Positions 53,103-61,971 of a DNA stretch of 64,000 nucleotides are shown one piece after another. The notes below the pieces were generated by a model. That model saw only the letters and a program-made list of their open reading frames with translations. It was not told the origin of the DNA and searched no databases. The stretch lies in the NCBI RefSeq assembly GCF_029958905.1, contig NZ_CP124614.1, positions 1,736,001-1,800,000 on the forward strand, read 5' to 3'. A program made the position numbers and the translations under genes. Origin of the DNA: Vibrio sp. YMD68. GTDB lineage: Bacteria > Pseudomonadota > Gammaproteobacteria > Enterobacterales > Vibrionaceae. Within the stretch, counting starts at the first letter, position 1. Each line of letters begins with the position of its first letter.

Positions 53103-54304
53103 CTACCAATTGGGAATGCTAGCTCTTTCTTAACTTGCTCAAACAATGCCTCAGAAAAAGTCTCATACGCTTCTTTTTGATCGGCTAGCCAATCATGCTT
53201 ATTGTAAACTCCCATTACTCCCATTACTCCCATTACTCACATTACTCCCGTTAATTCATGCCCTAACATCTTTTCTGTCACATGGGGCATTGCTTTAAGC
53301 TCTGAACATATCGTTGAAATGCTGCGTCTGAAATCGTGCATTCGCCAATGCGTAAGCGTCATTGAATCACGTAGACGCCTGATATAACAATTAGCTGCAG
53401 ATATGCTGAGTCGTTTGTGCAGAGATGCACCAGGGAAAAGGTAGTCATCGTAAATATTCATCAACCGTTCTAGCATTGGTTTAATGTGTTTAGGGATAGG
53501 CCTACGAATGGTGTTTCCCATTTTTGGCTCAGTTCAGGAGGTACGGTCCAGACATCATTGACCATATCAAAGTGAGCACGCCTTGATAAACGTAGCTCAG
53601 ATAATCGGTTACCCCATAACATTGTCATGAGATGAAGGTTCTTGGTTGATGTGCCCGCTTTACTACGTTCTATCTCAATCCAGACTTTTGCTAACTCGGG
53701 TAACGTGAGTACTCTGTCCCCGCTTTCGATGGTTCTCCTACATCTTGCTGTTTGAGTTTTTCAAGGTGGGCGCCGTCTATTATGAATTTTGATTTACAGA
53801 AGTTAAGGCAGGCTCTCATTTTGGAAAATGCTGAGTTAGCAGTTTTAGGGTTCTTCTTGGCTATTCCATCAAACCACTGCATCCACTCGCGGGCTGATTT
53901 ACATTAGGGAATGCATTATAGAAGTAGTTTTTGGCGACTGATTCATACAACACTCTAGTCCCGAGCTTTTGATGAGCGACTATGTTCTCAAACCAGAAAT
54001 CGAGGCACTCTTTGAGAGTGACGAAATCTGTCTCGCCTGAGATGGCGATCTCTGGATTTCGTCCTTCTTCTTTAAGCTCCAACATCCTTTTGTGGATTTG
54101 CCTTGCATTCTTTAGGCTGATTATCGGATACTTGCCTAGACGAATGCGTTTGTTTATTCCGTTGTGACGGCACCGGGACTGGAATGTGATGTTTGCTTTG
54201 GGCGATATCTTTGCAATTAGCCCCTCACCATCCTTTAATTCTGCCGCTCCAGCGTACTCGCTAAGTTTAGCGATGGCCTTTAGTTGTTTGTCGGTTATGC
54301 TCAA
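53103..54304 (-). pseudogene. Degenerate P4-type tyrosine integrase of the island
   Basis: The N-terminal fragment (to about 53861) has the arm-binding DUF4102 domain (KDGEGLIAKISPKANITFQSR, RIRLGKYP). The core-binding fragment (about 53691-53882) and catalytic fragments follow in other frames. The HDFRRSISTICSELK and KMLGHEL boxes are present, then a stop codon inside a 9-bp repeat. After it the same frame goes on with GVYNKHDWLADQKEAYE, which holds the catalytic tyrosine. So at least two frameshifts and one stop break the gene. It points into the island from the sbcB side. Confidence 0.85.
53209..53253. repeat. 9-bp tandem repeat (five units) in the integrase 3' end
   Basis: Five units of CTCCCATTA (three perfect, two with one change) encode GVM repeats near the integrase C-terminus. 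The change in the fourth unit creates the in-frame TGA (53237-53239). The array is an expansion of what is normally one GVY. Confidence 0.85.
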
Positions 54305-54485
54305 TTTTCTTCCCTAAAAATTTGGACACAGCGCTTACTAAAAATAGACACATATATGGACGCAAGTGCAAATGTGAACGACGAAAAAACACTAAAACTG
54401 AATAGAAAATATAGCACAAAATACGCACTTAAGCGATTGATTCTAAAGGGCTGCTTTGAAGAATTCTAACCATAATGAAAACAAT

Positions 54486-55910
54486 ATGAATAACAACGAT
54501 CAACCTACCTTCTTCTTTTTCGATTACGAAACCTGGGGCACGAGTCCAGCTAAAGACAGACCGAGTCAGTTTGCGGGTGTGCGTACCGACGAAGATTTCA
54601 ATATTATTGGCGAGCCTCTTGTTATTTATTGTCAACCTCCTGCTGATTATTTGCCTTCTCCTGAAGCGGCGTTGATTACTCGAATCACCCCTCAAAAAGC
54701 CCTTGCGCAAGGTTTGCCTGAACCCGAGTTCATTGCCAAGATCCATGACGAGCTCTCAAAACCAAAAACCACGAGCCTGGGTTACAACAGTATTCGTTTT
54801 GATGATGAAGTGACCCGCTATACCTGTTACCGAAACTTCATCGACCCCTACGCTTGGAGCTGGCAAAACGGTAACTCTCGTTGGGATTTACTTGATGTTA
54901 TGCGCGCCTGTCATGCTCTTCGCCCAGAAGGGGTTAAATGGCCTGAAAATGAAGAGGGTTATACCAGTTTTAAGCTCGAGCACCTTTCCGTAGCCAATGG
55001 GATTGAGCACGAAAATGCGCACGATGCGATGGCAGACGTAATCGCTACGATTGAAATGGCGAAAAAGCTAAAAGCAGCGCAGCCAAAACTGTTCAATTAC
55101 TTCTTGAGCATGCGTCATAAACGAAAACTGAACGAGTTGATTGATATCGTGAGCATGACACCATTAATGCATGTTTCCGGTATGTTTGGACGCGATTGCA
55201 ATTATACCAGCTGGATTGTGCCTGTTGCATGGCACCCAACCAACCAAAATGCTGCAATCGTTGTGGATTTGGCAAAAGATCCTGCTCCCTTATTAGAGTT
55301 GGACGCTGATGAACTTCGTACTCGTTTATATACCAAACGCAGTGAACTCGCAGAAGATGAGCTTCCCGTTCCTATTAAGCTCGTTCATATCAACAAGTGT
55401 CCTATTCTCGCGCCAGCCAAAACCTTGACGGCAGAAAATGCCGAAGCCATCGGTATTAATAGAAAGCAATGCTTGGATAATCTGGCACGACTTCGTAGCC
55501 ACCCTGAGATCAGAGAAAAACTCATTAGTTTGTACAGTGCGGACCGCGAGTATCCAGCCAGCGAAGATGTCGACACTAAACTCTATGACGGTTTTTTCTC
55601 TCCCGCAGATAAGTCAGCAATGGACATTATTCGCGCCACTGACCCAGCCAATTTAGCCGCTTTGGACATTCGCTTTAACGATGAGCGCATTGAACCTCTT
55701 CTTTTCCGCTATAGAGCGAGACATTACCCATTGTCTTTAGATGAGCAAGAGCAAGTTAAATGGGCGAATCATTGCAGAGATTATTTTGAACAAAGGCTCG
55801 AAGGTTACATGTTGAATCTTGAAAACCTGGTCCACGAACATGAAAGTGATGAAAAGAAAATGGCCATTTTGAAAGCGGTGTATCAGTATGTTGAAAAAAT
55901 AGCGTCTTAA
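54486..55910 (+). CDS. sbcB: Exodeoxyribonuclease I, with element-supplied 5' end
   Basis: This 474-residue enzyme is a 3'-5' exonuclease of single-stranded DNA with DEDDh motifs: FFFDYETWG (Exo I), LGYNSIRFDDEVTRY (Exo II) and HENAHDAMADVIATI (Exo III). It acts in mismatch repair and limits recombination. The first five codons (MNNND) and the promoter are now element DNA. From the 23-bp repeat on, the sequence is native. I choose the ATG at 54486 because it aligns with the orphaned start. The frame has an upstream TTG at 54456. Expression may have changed after insertion. Confidence 0.92.
   Translation: MNNNDQPTFFFFDYETWGTSPAKDRPSQFAGVRTDEDFNIIGEPLVIYCQPPADYLPSPEAALITRITPQKALAQGLPEPEFIAKIHDELSKPKTTSLGYNSIRFDDEVTRYTCYRNFIDPYAWSWQNGNSRWDLLDVMRACHALRPEGVKWPENEEGYTSFKLEHLSVANGIEHENAHDAMADVIATIEMAKKLKAAQPKLFNYFLSMRHKRKLNELIDIVSMTPLMHVSGMFGRDCNYTSWIVPVAWHPTNQNAAIVVDLAKDPAPLLELDADELRTRLYTKRSELAEDELPVPIKLVHINKCPILAPAKTLTAENAEAIGINRKQCLDNLARLRSHPEIREKLISLYSADREYPASEDVDTKLYDGFFSPADKSAMDIIRATDPANLAALDIRFNDERIEPLLFRYRARHYPLSLDEQEQVKWANHCRDYFEQRLEGYMLNLENLVHEHESDEKKMAILKAVYQYVEKIAS
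54501..54523 (+). repeat. Right attachment site (attR), 23-bp direct repeat
   Basis: This is the exact copy of 44807-44829, here within codons 6-13 of the intact sbcB. Confidence 0.85.
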
Positions 55911-56013
55911 TCTGCTATAGATAACGCGCTTAGACATACTGTATTAAAAGGATTAAATCTCGATTGGATGCACGGTTTTATTGGTAAACATGTAATAAGG
56001 TAACGCACGCTCA

Positions 56014-56379
56014 ATGGCTATGAAATTGGCAAAATATTTGGTGTCCATGCTTCTCATTTTAGTGAGTTTATTGATTGGTAACACCCTACAATCACTATTA
56101 AACACCGCCATCCCCGGCAGTATTTTTGGTATGTTGATACTATTTGCACTGCTCGCGAGTGGCCTTGTTTCTTCGGAATGGGTTAAATCGAGTGCCACAC
56201 TCTTGATTCGATACATGATTTTACTGTTTGTGCCGATTAGCGTCGGCCTCATGCTTCATTTCGATACACTGATTGAAAACGCGTTGCCTATATTGGCCTC
56301 TACTGTTGGGGCAACGTTCATTGTTCTTGTCGTACTGGGCTACTTTTTGGATCGCCTGTTAAAGAAGGGGAACAAGTGA
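56014..56379 (+). CDS. yohJ: LrgA/CidA-family membrane protein (YohJ-like)
   Basis: This 121-residue protein has four membrane helices. The [22 protein letters not shown] segment is typical of the LrgA/CidA group. The family controls or forms holin-like pores or transports small metabolites. The stop overlaps the start of the LrgB-like gene by four bases. The gene order sbcB-yohJ-yohK-cdd is common in Vibrio. Confidence 0.85.
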   Translation: MAMKLAKYLVSMLLILVSLLIGNTLQSLLNTAIPGSIFGMLILFALLASGLVSSEWVKSSATLLIRYMILLFVPISVGLMLHFDTLIENALPILASTVGATFIVLVVLGYFLDRLLKKGNK

Positions 56380-57056
56380 TGTGGCTACTGGTGACCGTCG
56401 TCGTTTTCCTATTTTCACGTTGGGTCAGTCAAAAAGTAAATAACCCATTATTTAATCCATTGGTTATCAGCATTAGCATTTTGATTCCGATGTTAATTTG
56501 GTTAAAAGTGCCTTACGAACAGTATTATGCAGAGAACCGTTGGATAAATTATTTGTTACAGCCCGCCGTCGTTGCACTGGCTTATCCACTATACGAACAA
56601 TTGCCACAAATACGGGCAAACTGGCGCATTATCATGCTGGCGTGCGGTGTCGGCAGTGTGCTTTCTATGTTTACCTCGACCATCATTGCCGTATTCATGC
56701 AGACAGAACTAACCTTGATTGCCAGTTTCTTGGGGAAATCGGTTACAACGCCTATTGCTATGGAGGTTTCGAGCAGCCTTGGAGGCGAACCCGCCATGGC
56801 GGCAATTTTCGTACTGCTGGTTGGATTGTTTGGTGCGATTCTCGCTTACCCTATTTATAACCTCCTAAACATCACCCACTCTATCGCTAAGGGGTTGACC
56901 ATGGGCACGGTTTCTCATGCGTTAGGAACCGCAACCTGTGCAGAAAAAGATCCTAAAGATGCGGCGTTCAGTTCTTTAGCCTTGGTCGTGTGCGGTGTGA
57001 TCACCTCGATTCTCGCTCCATCGTTTTTCTCATTGGCCGTGTGGTTGCTCATGTAG
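56376..57056 (+). CDS. yohK: LrgB-family membrane protein (YohK-like)
   Basis: This 226-residue protein has six or so membrane helices and the LrgB marks [25 protein letters not shown] and [17 protein letters not shown]. It partners the LrgA-like protein, forming a complex implicated in membrane permeability or small-acid export. Confidence 0.88.
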   Translation: MMWLLVTVVVFLFSRWVSQKVNNPLFNPLVISISILIPMLIWLKVPYEQYYAENRWINYLLQPAVVALAYPLYEQLPQIRANWRIIMLACGVGSVLSMFTSTIIAVFMQTELTLIASFLGKSVTTPIAMEVSSSLGGEPAMAAIFVLLVGLFGAILAYPIYNLLNITHSIAKGLTMGTVSHALGTATCAEKDPKDAAFSSLALVVCGVITSILAPSFFSLAVWLLM

Positions 57057-57159
57057 AGCAGCTCACTGAACCGGCTCCTTTACTCATGTTTGTTTACATA
57101 AAAAGGCGGAAAAACGGGAAATTCATTCTAAAAAACGTGCTGAGTCACTCATTTGGTGT

Positions 57160-57198
57160 AATGTAATTCCTATTACATTTATTAATGTGATCTATACC
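57160..57198. promoter_or_regulatory. Candidate operator and CRP half-site before cdd
   Basis: A perfect 8-bp inverted repeat (AATGTAAT-TCCT-ATTACATT, 57160-57179) is followed by AATGTGATCTATACC (57184-57198), which carries a CRP-like TGTGA. cdd in enterobacteria is under CRP and CytR, so these are likely control sites. Which protein binds is not known. Confidence 0.5.
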
Positions 57199-57256
57199 TC
57201 TGTTTATTATTTATCGTTCCCTAGAATGAATATCAATACAAAAAAGAGGTCGAACA

Positions 57257-58144
57257 ATGAATACCCAAATGGAACGTGCACTACAAGAAGCCCCTGAATC
57301 ACTATCTCGCTTTTTATTACCGATTATCCAAGATGATAGCTTTGACGCTACCTTGTCTAAACAGCAATTTGAGCAACTCCTTGAAGTCTCTGGCTTGGCA
57401 GACGCCGATTTGCGTGTTGCACTGTTGCCGTTTGCTGCCGCTTATTCCTACGCTCCGCTATCTCACTTTTTTGTCGGTGCCATAGTGAGAGGCCTATCTG
57501 GTCGGTTGTATTTTGGTGCGAATGTTGAGATTTCTGGCGTTCAGCTCGGTCAAACTGTCCATGCTGAGCAATCTGCCATCAGCCATGCTTGGATGAAAGG
57601 TGAAGAAGGGATTACTGACATTACAATCAACTTCAGCCCATGTGGTCACTGCCGACAATTTATGAATGAACTCTCTACAGCAGATGAGCTTGTTATTCAG
57701 CTACCACAAAAAGATCAGAAATCATTGCAAGAATATTTACCTGAGTCATTTGGCCCTGCGGATCTTGGGATTGAAACCAGACTGATGTCTAAAGTCGATC
57801 ATCTGCTGACGACCGATGATGAAGACGCATTGATCAACGTCGCGATGCAACGATTAAATGCCAGTCACGCACCTTACACTAAGAATCTGAGTGGTGCAGC
57901 GCTTCGTCTGGCTAACGGGAAAGTCTATAGCGGTGCATACGCTGAAAATGCGGCGTTCAACCCAAGTTTACCACCGCTTCAAGTTGCGATGATTCAATTG
58001 CTGTTAGATGGTGAGTCGATCAACGATATCGCTTCAGCAGCACTGGTCGAAATGTCTGAAGGCACTATCAGTCACCTTGCTGATACTCAAGCAACACTAG
58101 AAGCCATCAACCCAGACATTACGGTTTCTTATTTGTCCGTTTGA
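57257..58144 (+). CDS. cdd: Cytidine deaminase
   Basis: This 295-residue protein is of the long, two-domain type found in E. coli. The active-site zinc motifs HAEQSAI and [10 protein letters not shown] lie in the N-terminal catalytic domain. The C-terminal domain resembles it but lacks the zinc ligands. It deaminates cytidine and deoxycytidine to the uracil nucleosides. The RBS region is GAGGT before the ATG. Confidence 0.92.
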   Translation: MNTQMERALQEAPESLSRFLLPIIQDDSFDATLSKQQFEQLLEVSGLADADLRVALLPFAAAYSYAPLSHFFVGAIVRGLSGRLYFGANVEISGVQLGQTVHAEQSAISHAWMKGEEGITDITINFSPCGHCRQFMNELSTADELVIQLPQKDQKSLQEYLPESFGPADLGIETRLMSKVDHLLTTDDEDALINVAMQRLNASHAPYTKNLSGAALRLANGKVYSGAYAENAAFNPSLPPLQVAMIQLLLDGESINDIASAALVEMSEGTISHLADTQATLEAINPDITVSYLSV

Positions 58145-58305
58145 GCCTTTGCTTGATCAGAGGTTGGCCTAAAGTGGTTAACTTATTCTATAAAAAGGCT
58201 TATATACCCAGTATTAAGTAAAGTCTAATAAGTGAAGCATTCATTTTGACCGTGTTTATCTATTTAGCAACGGTTATCAAAACAACTGAAAGGGGCGTTA
58301 CCCGC

Positions 58306-58348
58306 CCAGATTCAATCTGGCCTTTAAAGTTTTACCTCTAAGGCCAGA
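58306..58348. other. Overlapping hairpins after cdd
   Basis: CCAGATT-C-AATCTGG (58306-58320) and TCTGGCCTT...AAGGCCAGA (58316-58324 with 58340-58348) share the TCTGG segment, so only one can form at a time. No T-tract follows on either strand. It may act as a 3' structure between the convergent cdd and dehydrogenase genes. Confidence 0.45.
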
Positions 58349-58434
58349 ATAGCATTCCCAAGTTTCTCAACAGATATTAACCCTTAATACTCTAAATCAA
58401 AGTAACGGCTAATAAGTACTACCACTAAGAGGTA

Positions 58435-59190
58435 CTAAAGTAGAACTGGATTCAAATTAATTCCCCCATCAATATTATATTCGCCACCTGTAATAAACGA
58501 AGCATCGTCCGAGGCTAGAAACAGCACGAGTTTGGCGATATCGTCTGGCTGACCAAAACGCTTCAGCGGAATCCGATTTTGTATCGCTGTAGAAAAGTCG
58601 TTTAATTGCTCTTCTGGCATTCCGGTTTTACCAAAAATCGGGGTATGTATCGGCCCTGGGTTAACTGAATTCACTCTAATTTTTCTGGGTGCTAACTCAG
58701 TCGCCGCTGTGCGTGTATAGGAATTTAACGCAGCTTTGGAAGCTGCATATATAGCGGTATTTGGCATACCGGTATAAGCGTTAATAGATGAAAGGTTTAT
58801 GATCGAGCCACCATCATTGATAACCGGTAAAAATTTTTCAGTGGTAAACACCGCGCCCTTAAAGTTTATGCCCATTTGCGTATCGAACATTTCTTCACTA
58901 TTTTGCCCTATTGGAGCCGGGCTAAACACTCCAGCATTCACGAATAAAACATCAATATGAGTAAATTCACGCTTTACTTGCTCAACGAGATTATCAATCG
59001 CAGATAAATCACTTACATCTGCAACAATTCCTTTTACCCCTAATTCAAAAGCCGCCGAGGCTACTCTATCAGCCGACCTACCGGTAATGATCACACTCGC
59101 CCCTGCCTTCTTAAAATATTTTGCGGTAGCGAAGCCTATACCGCTGTTGCCACCCGTTACTACGGCAACTTTTCCTGTTAAATCATTCAT
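58435..59190 (-). CDS. Short-chain dehydrogenase/reductase next to a TetR regulator
   Basis: This 251-residue classical SDR has the cofactor motif TGGNSGIG, NAG near residue 86, the serine in NLSSINAYTG and YAASK (catalytic Tyr/Lys). It should reduce or oxidise an unknown carbonyl or alcohol. It is divergent from a TetR-family gene, with a palindromic operator between them, so it is probably the target of that repressor. Confidence 0.85.
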   Translation of the reverse strand: MNDLTGKVAVVTGGNSGIGFATAKYFKKAGASVIITGRSADRVASAAFELGVKGIVADVSDLSAIDNLVEQVKREFTHIDVLFVNAGVFSPAPIGQNSEEMFDTQMGINFKGAVFTTEKFLPVINDGGSIINLSSINAYTGMPNTAIYAASKAALNSYTRTAATELAPRKIRVNSVNPGPIHTPIFGKTGMPEEQLNDFSTAIQNRIPLKRFGQPDDIAKLVLFLASDDASFITGGEYNIDGGINLNPVLL

Positions 59191-59227
59191 CTCTCGTTCC
59201 TTAATATGTTGGATTATTCGCCCTTAC

Positions 59228-59280
59228 TTATGTACCGATCGGTACATAATATTGACAATCTATACCTATCGGTACAAAAT
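59228..59280. promoter_or_regulatory. TetR-type operator pair between the divergent genes
   Basis: A perfect 22-bp palindrome (59228-59249, core TACCGATCGGTA) is followed 14 bp later by a half-decayed copy (TACCTATCGGTAC, 59263-59275). This is the form of a TetR-family operator, and it lies in the divergent promoter region. Confidence 0.8.
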
Positions 59281-59314
59281 ATCAAGGGCAATATAATTAA
59301 AGATGGACGTATAA

Positions 59315-59911
59315 ATGAAATCAGGCAGAACCCGTAGCTTTGATAAAGAGACCGCACTTGAAAATGCCATGTTGGTTTTTTGGAAAAATGGTTACCCTGG
59401 GACGTCGTTAACCGACTTAACTGGGGCAATGGGTATAAACAAGCCCAGTTTATATTCTGCATTTGGTAATAAAGAAAATTTGTTTAATCAATCGCTTGAG
59501 CTTTATTTAGAGAAATATGCTCTCGTTCATTCAACTCATCTTGTGGAGGCAAATATCTGTTTACAAGATCGGCTGAAAAACTTCTTAACATCTACAGCTA
59601 GGATGTTGACCGATAGTAACCTCCCAAAAGGATGTTTAATTTGTCATAGTACGTCTGAGCTTGCGGGGACCTGCTTACCTGAAAAAAGCGGAACAAAATT
59701 ACAAGGCATTAACCAACAGACAAGCGACGCTTTTACGGCGTTTTTTGAAAATGAAATAAAAGCGGGTAATCTTGCCGCTGACTGTGACACGAACGCGATG
59801 GCTAACTACCTTTTAGCATTGATGTTTGGTTTAGCCATTTCTGCGAGAAATGGTAGCGACTTTCAGTCACTACAAGGAATAATTTGTTTCTCCCTTGGCA
59901 ACTTTTCCTGA
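59315..59911 (+). CDS. TetR/AcrR-family transcriptional regulator
   Basis: This 198-residue regulator has an N-terminal helix-turn-helix (FDKETALENAMLVFWKNGYPGTSLTDLTGAMGINKPSLYSAFGNKENLF) of the TetR type and a ligand-binding C-terminal part with several cysteines (ICL, CLICHS, GTCLPE). The cysteines may indicate sensing of an electrophile. It probably represses itself and the adjacent dehydrogenase. Confidence 0.87.
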   Translation: MKSGRTRSFDKETALENAMLVFWKNGYPGTSLTDLTGAMGINKPSLYSAFGNKENLFNQSLELYLEKYALVHSTHLVEANICLQDRLKNFLTSTARMLTDSNLPKGCLICHSTSELAGTCLPEKSGTKLQGINQQTSDAFTAFFENEIKAGNLAADCDTNAMANYLLALMFGLAISARNGSDFQSLQGIICFSLGNFS

Positions 59912-60070
59912 TAAAAGAGCTCGTTTTAATCTTTAATTTACGGATACTCACCGAGTTTAGTGCTAAGTCCGCGATTTATCTTATTATTAGTAATTATATA
60001 ACGGTCATCGAAAACTGATTAACAAGAGAAGAAGTAATGTCGCTGAAAGCAGTAATTCCATACAATGTAA

Positions 60071-60096
60071 TAATGCTCAGCAATTGCTGAGCATTA
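60071..60096. terminator. Perfect 26-bp palindromic terminator
   Basis: The perfect 26-bp palindrome (TAATGCTCAGCA on one side) folds into a stem, and ATTTTAT follows on the plus strand. It lies between the TetR gene and the convergent response regulator. Nothing else was recognised in the gap. Confidence 0.7.
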
Positions 60097-60164
60097 ATTT
60101 TATCGCTATGGCGATGACTGTTCCTATTCCGCTGTAGGACTAGGTGAAGATGAGTAGCTAACGC

Positions 60165-60644
60165 CTATCTAAGATGTGAAAACACCACTTGCTGATCAAG
60201 TTCGGATTGGTACTGCGTATAGTCTAACCCTTGCTCAAAGATGTATTGCGTCACCAGCGTTCGAATTGTGCTGATCAACACGTCACTCGCCCAAGGTTTC
60301 TCAAAGTAGTGATTTATCCCAGCGACATTGATTGCCTCAATCGTATCCGACTGTGTGGCTTGACCTGTCAACAAGATTTTCTTTGTATGCCTAAAACGTG
60401 AATCTAAAGAGACTTCCGTGAGCAGTTCAACGCCGGTTTTTCCTGGCATAACATGATCAGAAATCAACACAGCAACCATTTCACCATCCGCATCTAATTC
60501 ATCCATCAGCTCCAACACTTCGTCAGCCGATTCGCAATCTTCTATATTTAGCCAATGAGTCAATGGTTCCAAATCTTGAAGTACCGCACTCAACACTTCT
60601 CGCTGATCGTCAACGCAAATTAAATTAAGCTTCTCCATGTTCAT
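60165..60644 (-). CDS. Response regulator (receiver domain)
   Basis: This 159-residue protein is a CheY-like receiver domain with phosphorylation site D63 in LISDHVMPGKTG, acidic pair at 12-13 (VDD), T93 and K116. It has no DNA-binding output domain, only a short C-terminal helix. It overlaps the histidine kinase gene by 20 bases and so is its likely partner. Confidence 0.85.
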   Translation of the reverse strand: MNMEKLNLICVDDQREVLSAVLQDLEPLTHWLNIEDCESADEVLELMDELDADGEMVAVLISDHVMPGKTGVELLTEVSLDSRFRHTKKILLTGQATQSDTIEAINVAGINHYFEKPWASDVLISTIRTLVTQYIFEQGLDYTQYQSELDQQVVFSHLR

Positions 60645-61962
60645 CCTCGATTGGTAACTTGATTCTAAAAATTGTTTTCTCTCTGTCGCTTTTTACTGCA
60701 ATACTGCCGGAGTACCCAGCAACAATACGTTTGACTATAGAGAGCCCAAGGCCTAGGCCAAATGATAAGCCGCCTTTTTTTGTCGTAAAATTAGGTTGAA
60801 AGATCTTTCTTCGGATCGCAGGTTCTATCTCAGGGCCATTATTGGTCACCGTGACTAAAATCCTATTTTTATGCACCCGAGTATGAATATCGATGGCGGG
60901 TTCGTCACACTCTTCCATTGCATCACAGGCGTTTTTAATGATGTTCACCCAGATCTGAACAAGCTCAGTTTGTGACCCTTTGAATGGTGGAAGCTCAGCG
61001 GGTCGAATACGCACAGAGACTCTACGTAAATCACTTTGTAATAATGCCACCGCCCGATGAATGGAATCATTCACATCCAGTTCTTCATCTAAATCGATGT
61101 CGGTACGACCGAGTTGTTTCACCGATTTTACAATTCCCACGGTGTGTTTTGACGCCAAGCGAAGATCATGTATGTCGCGTCCCATTTGCCAATAACGAAT
61201 CGCGTCTTTGGGAGACGCTAACCAATGATCATTCACTTCATCGGCTTTCACTGCGCGAGCAAGCTCTCTTGCGATGTCCTTGGGTAAATTGTACTTTTGT
61301 TCAAATAGCTTTCCCCTTTTACGAACTTCACTGGAGGGACTCTTTTGACCTTGCATTAAACCCACATCAAAAAACTGGCTCGCTTCCGGATGAATCTCTT
61401 CGAGTAACGTTAATAACACAGACTCTAATCGATCAGATGTACTGCTCACAACACCAATCGCGTTGTTAAGCTCGTGCGCTATTCCAGCAGCTAGCTGCCC
61501 TAGCGTTGTCATTTGTTCTGCGGTGTGTAACTTTTGTAACGCTTGTTCTTTGGCTAACGCTTCTTCTGTGGCTCTGCGCTGGCGACGTGACAGTTCATTG
61601 ACAATAACAGGGGTAAATTGAGCCGTTAATGGGCCATAGTTTTCTGGTTCAAAGGCTGGTGTGGTTCTGTCTATCCATGCGAGCTGAGTATCAGATTTAG
61701 CCACAACGGTAGACGAGGCGATCCACGTTTCAGAAAAGAAACTGTGTACACCAATAAAGGCCCCTTCCGACGCTGAAAAGACCTTAGTTTGTAGATCGCC
61801 ACCTTTGGTGAAATAACCCTCTAATTCACCACTAACTACGTAATACAACCTGTCGTTATGCCCGCCCTGCTCTAGAACGACGGTGCCAGCAATTGGGGAC
61901 AGTTTTCTATCGTTATCACTAAAATAACGACCAATGAGTTGATTGAATTTACTATTAGGCAT
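60625..61962 (-). CDS. Histidine kinase with an N-terminal cyclic-nucleotide-binding domain
   Basis: This 445-residue soluble kinase has an N-terminal CRP/cNMP-like domain (about 1-125; VVLEQGGHNDRLYYVVSGELEGYF), a HisKA domain with H163 (AGIAHELNNAIG) and an HATPase domain (WVNIIKNACDAM, TNNGPEI, FTTKKGGLSFGLGLGLSIV). It has no membrane helices. It may sense a cytosolic ligand linked to the transporter upstream. It lies nine bases after that transporter gene. Confidence 0.87.
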   Translation of the reverse strand: MPNSKFNQLIGRYFSDNDRKLSPIAGTVVLEQGGHNDRLYYVVSGELEGYFTKGGDLQTKVFSASEGAFIGVHSFFSETWIASSTVVAKSDTQLAWIDRTTPAFEPENYGPLTAQFTPVIVNELSRRQRRATEEALAKEQALQKLHTAEQMTTLGQLAAGIAHELNNAIGVVSSTSDRLESVLLTLLEEIHPEASQFFDVGLMQGQKSPSSEVRKRGKLFEQKYNLPKDIARELARAVKADEVNDHWLASPKDAIRYWQMGRDIHDLRLASKHTVGIVKSVKQLGRTDIDLDEELDVNDSIHRAVALLQSDLRRVSVRIRPAELPPFKGSQTELVQIWVNIIKNACDAMEECDEPAIDIHTRVHKNRILVTVTNNGPEIEPAIRRKIFQPNFTTKKGGLSFGLGLGLSIVKRIVAGYSGSIAVKSDREKTIFRIKLPIEDEHGEA

Positions 61963-61971
61963 CGTCCGTAG

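Larger units (their letters stand above)
44807..54523. mobile_element. Integrative element (defence island) inserted in sbcB
   Basis: The element is about 9.7 kb and is bounded by the 23-bp repeats. It is visibly more AT-rich than the flanks and carries a degenerate tyrosine integrase next to the right end, oriented inward from sbcB, the usual arrangement of P4-type islands. Cargo is nuclease-like, membrane and orphan genes. A second integrase fragment in the middle suggests a composite history. With its integrase broken, the element is probably immobile unless helped in trans. Confidence 0.85.

Noticed and set aside
53209..53253. Possible CRISPR or phage-type array
   Set aside because: The 9-bp units have no spacers. 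It is a simple coding repeat in the integrase.
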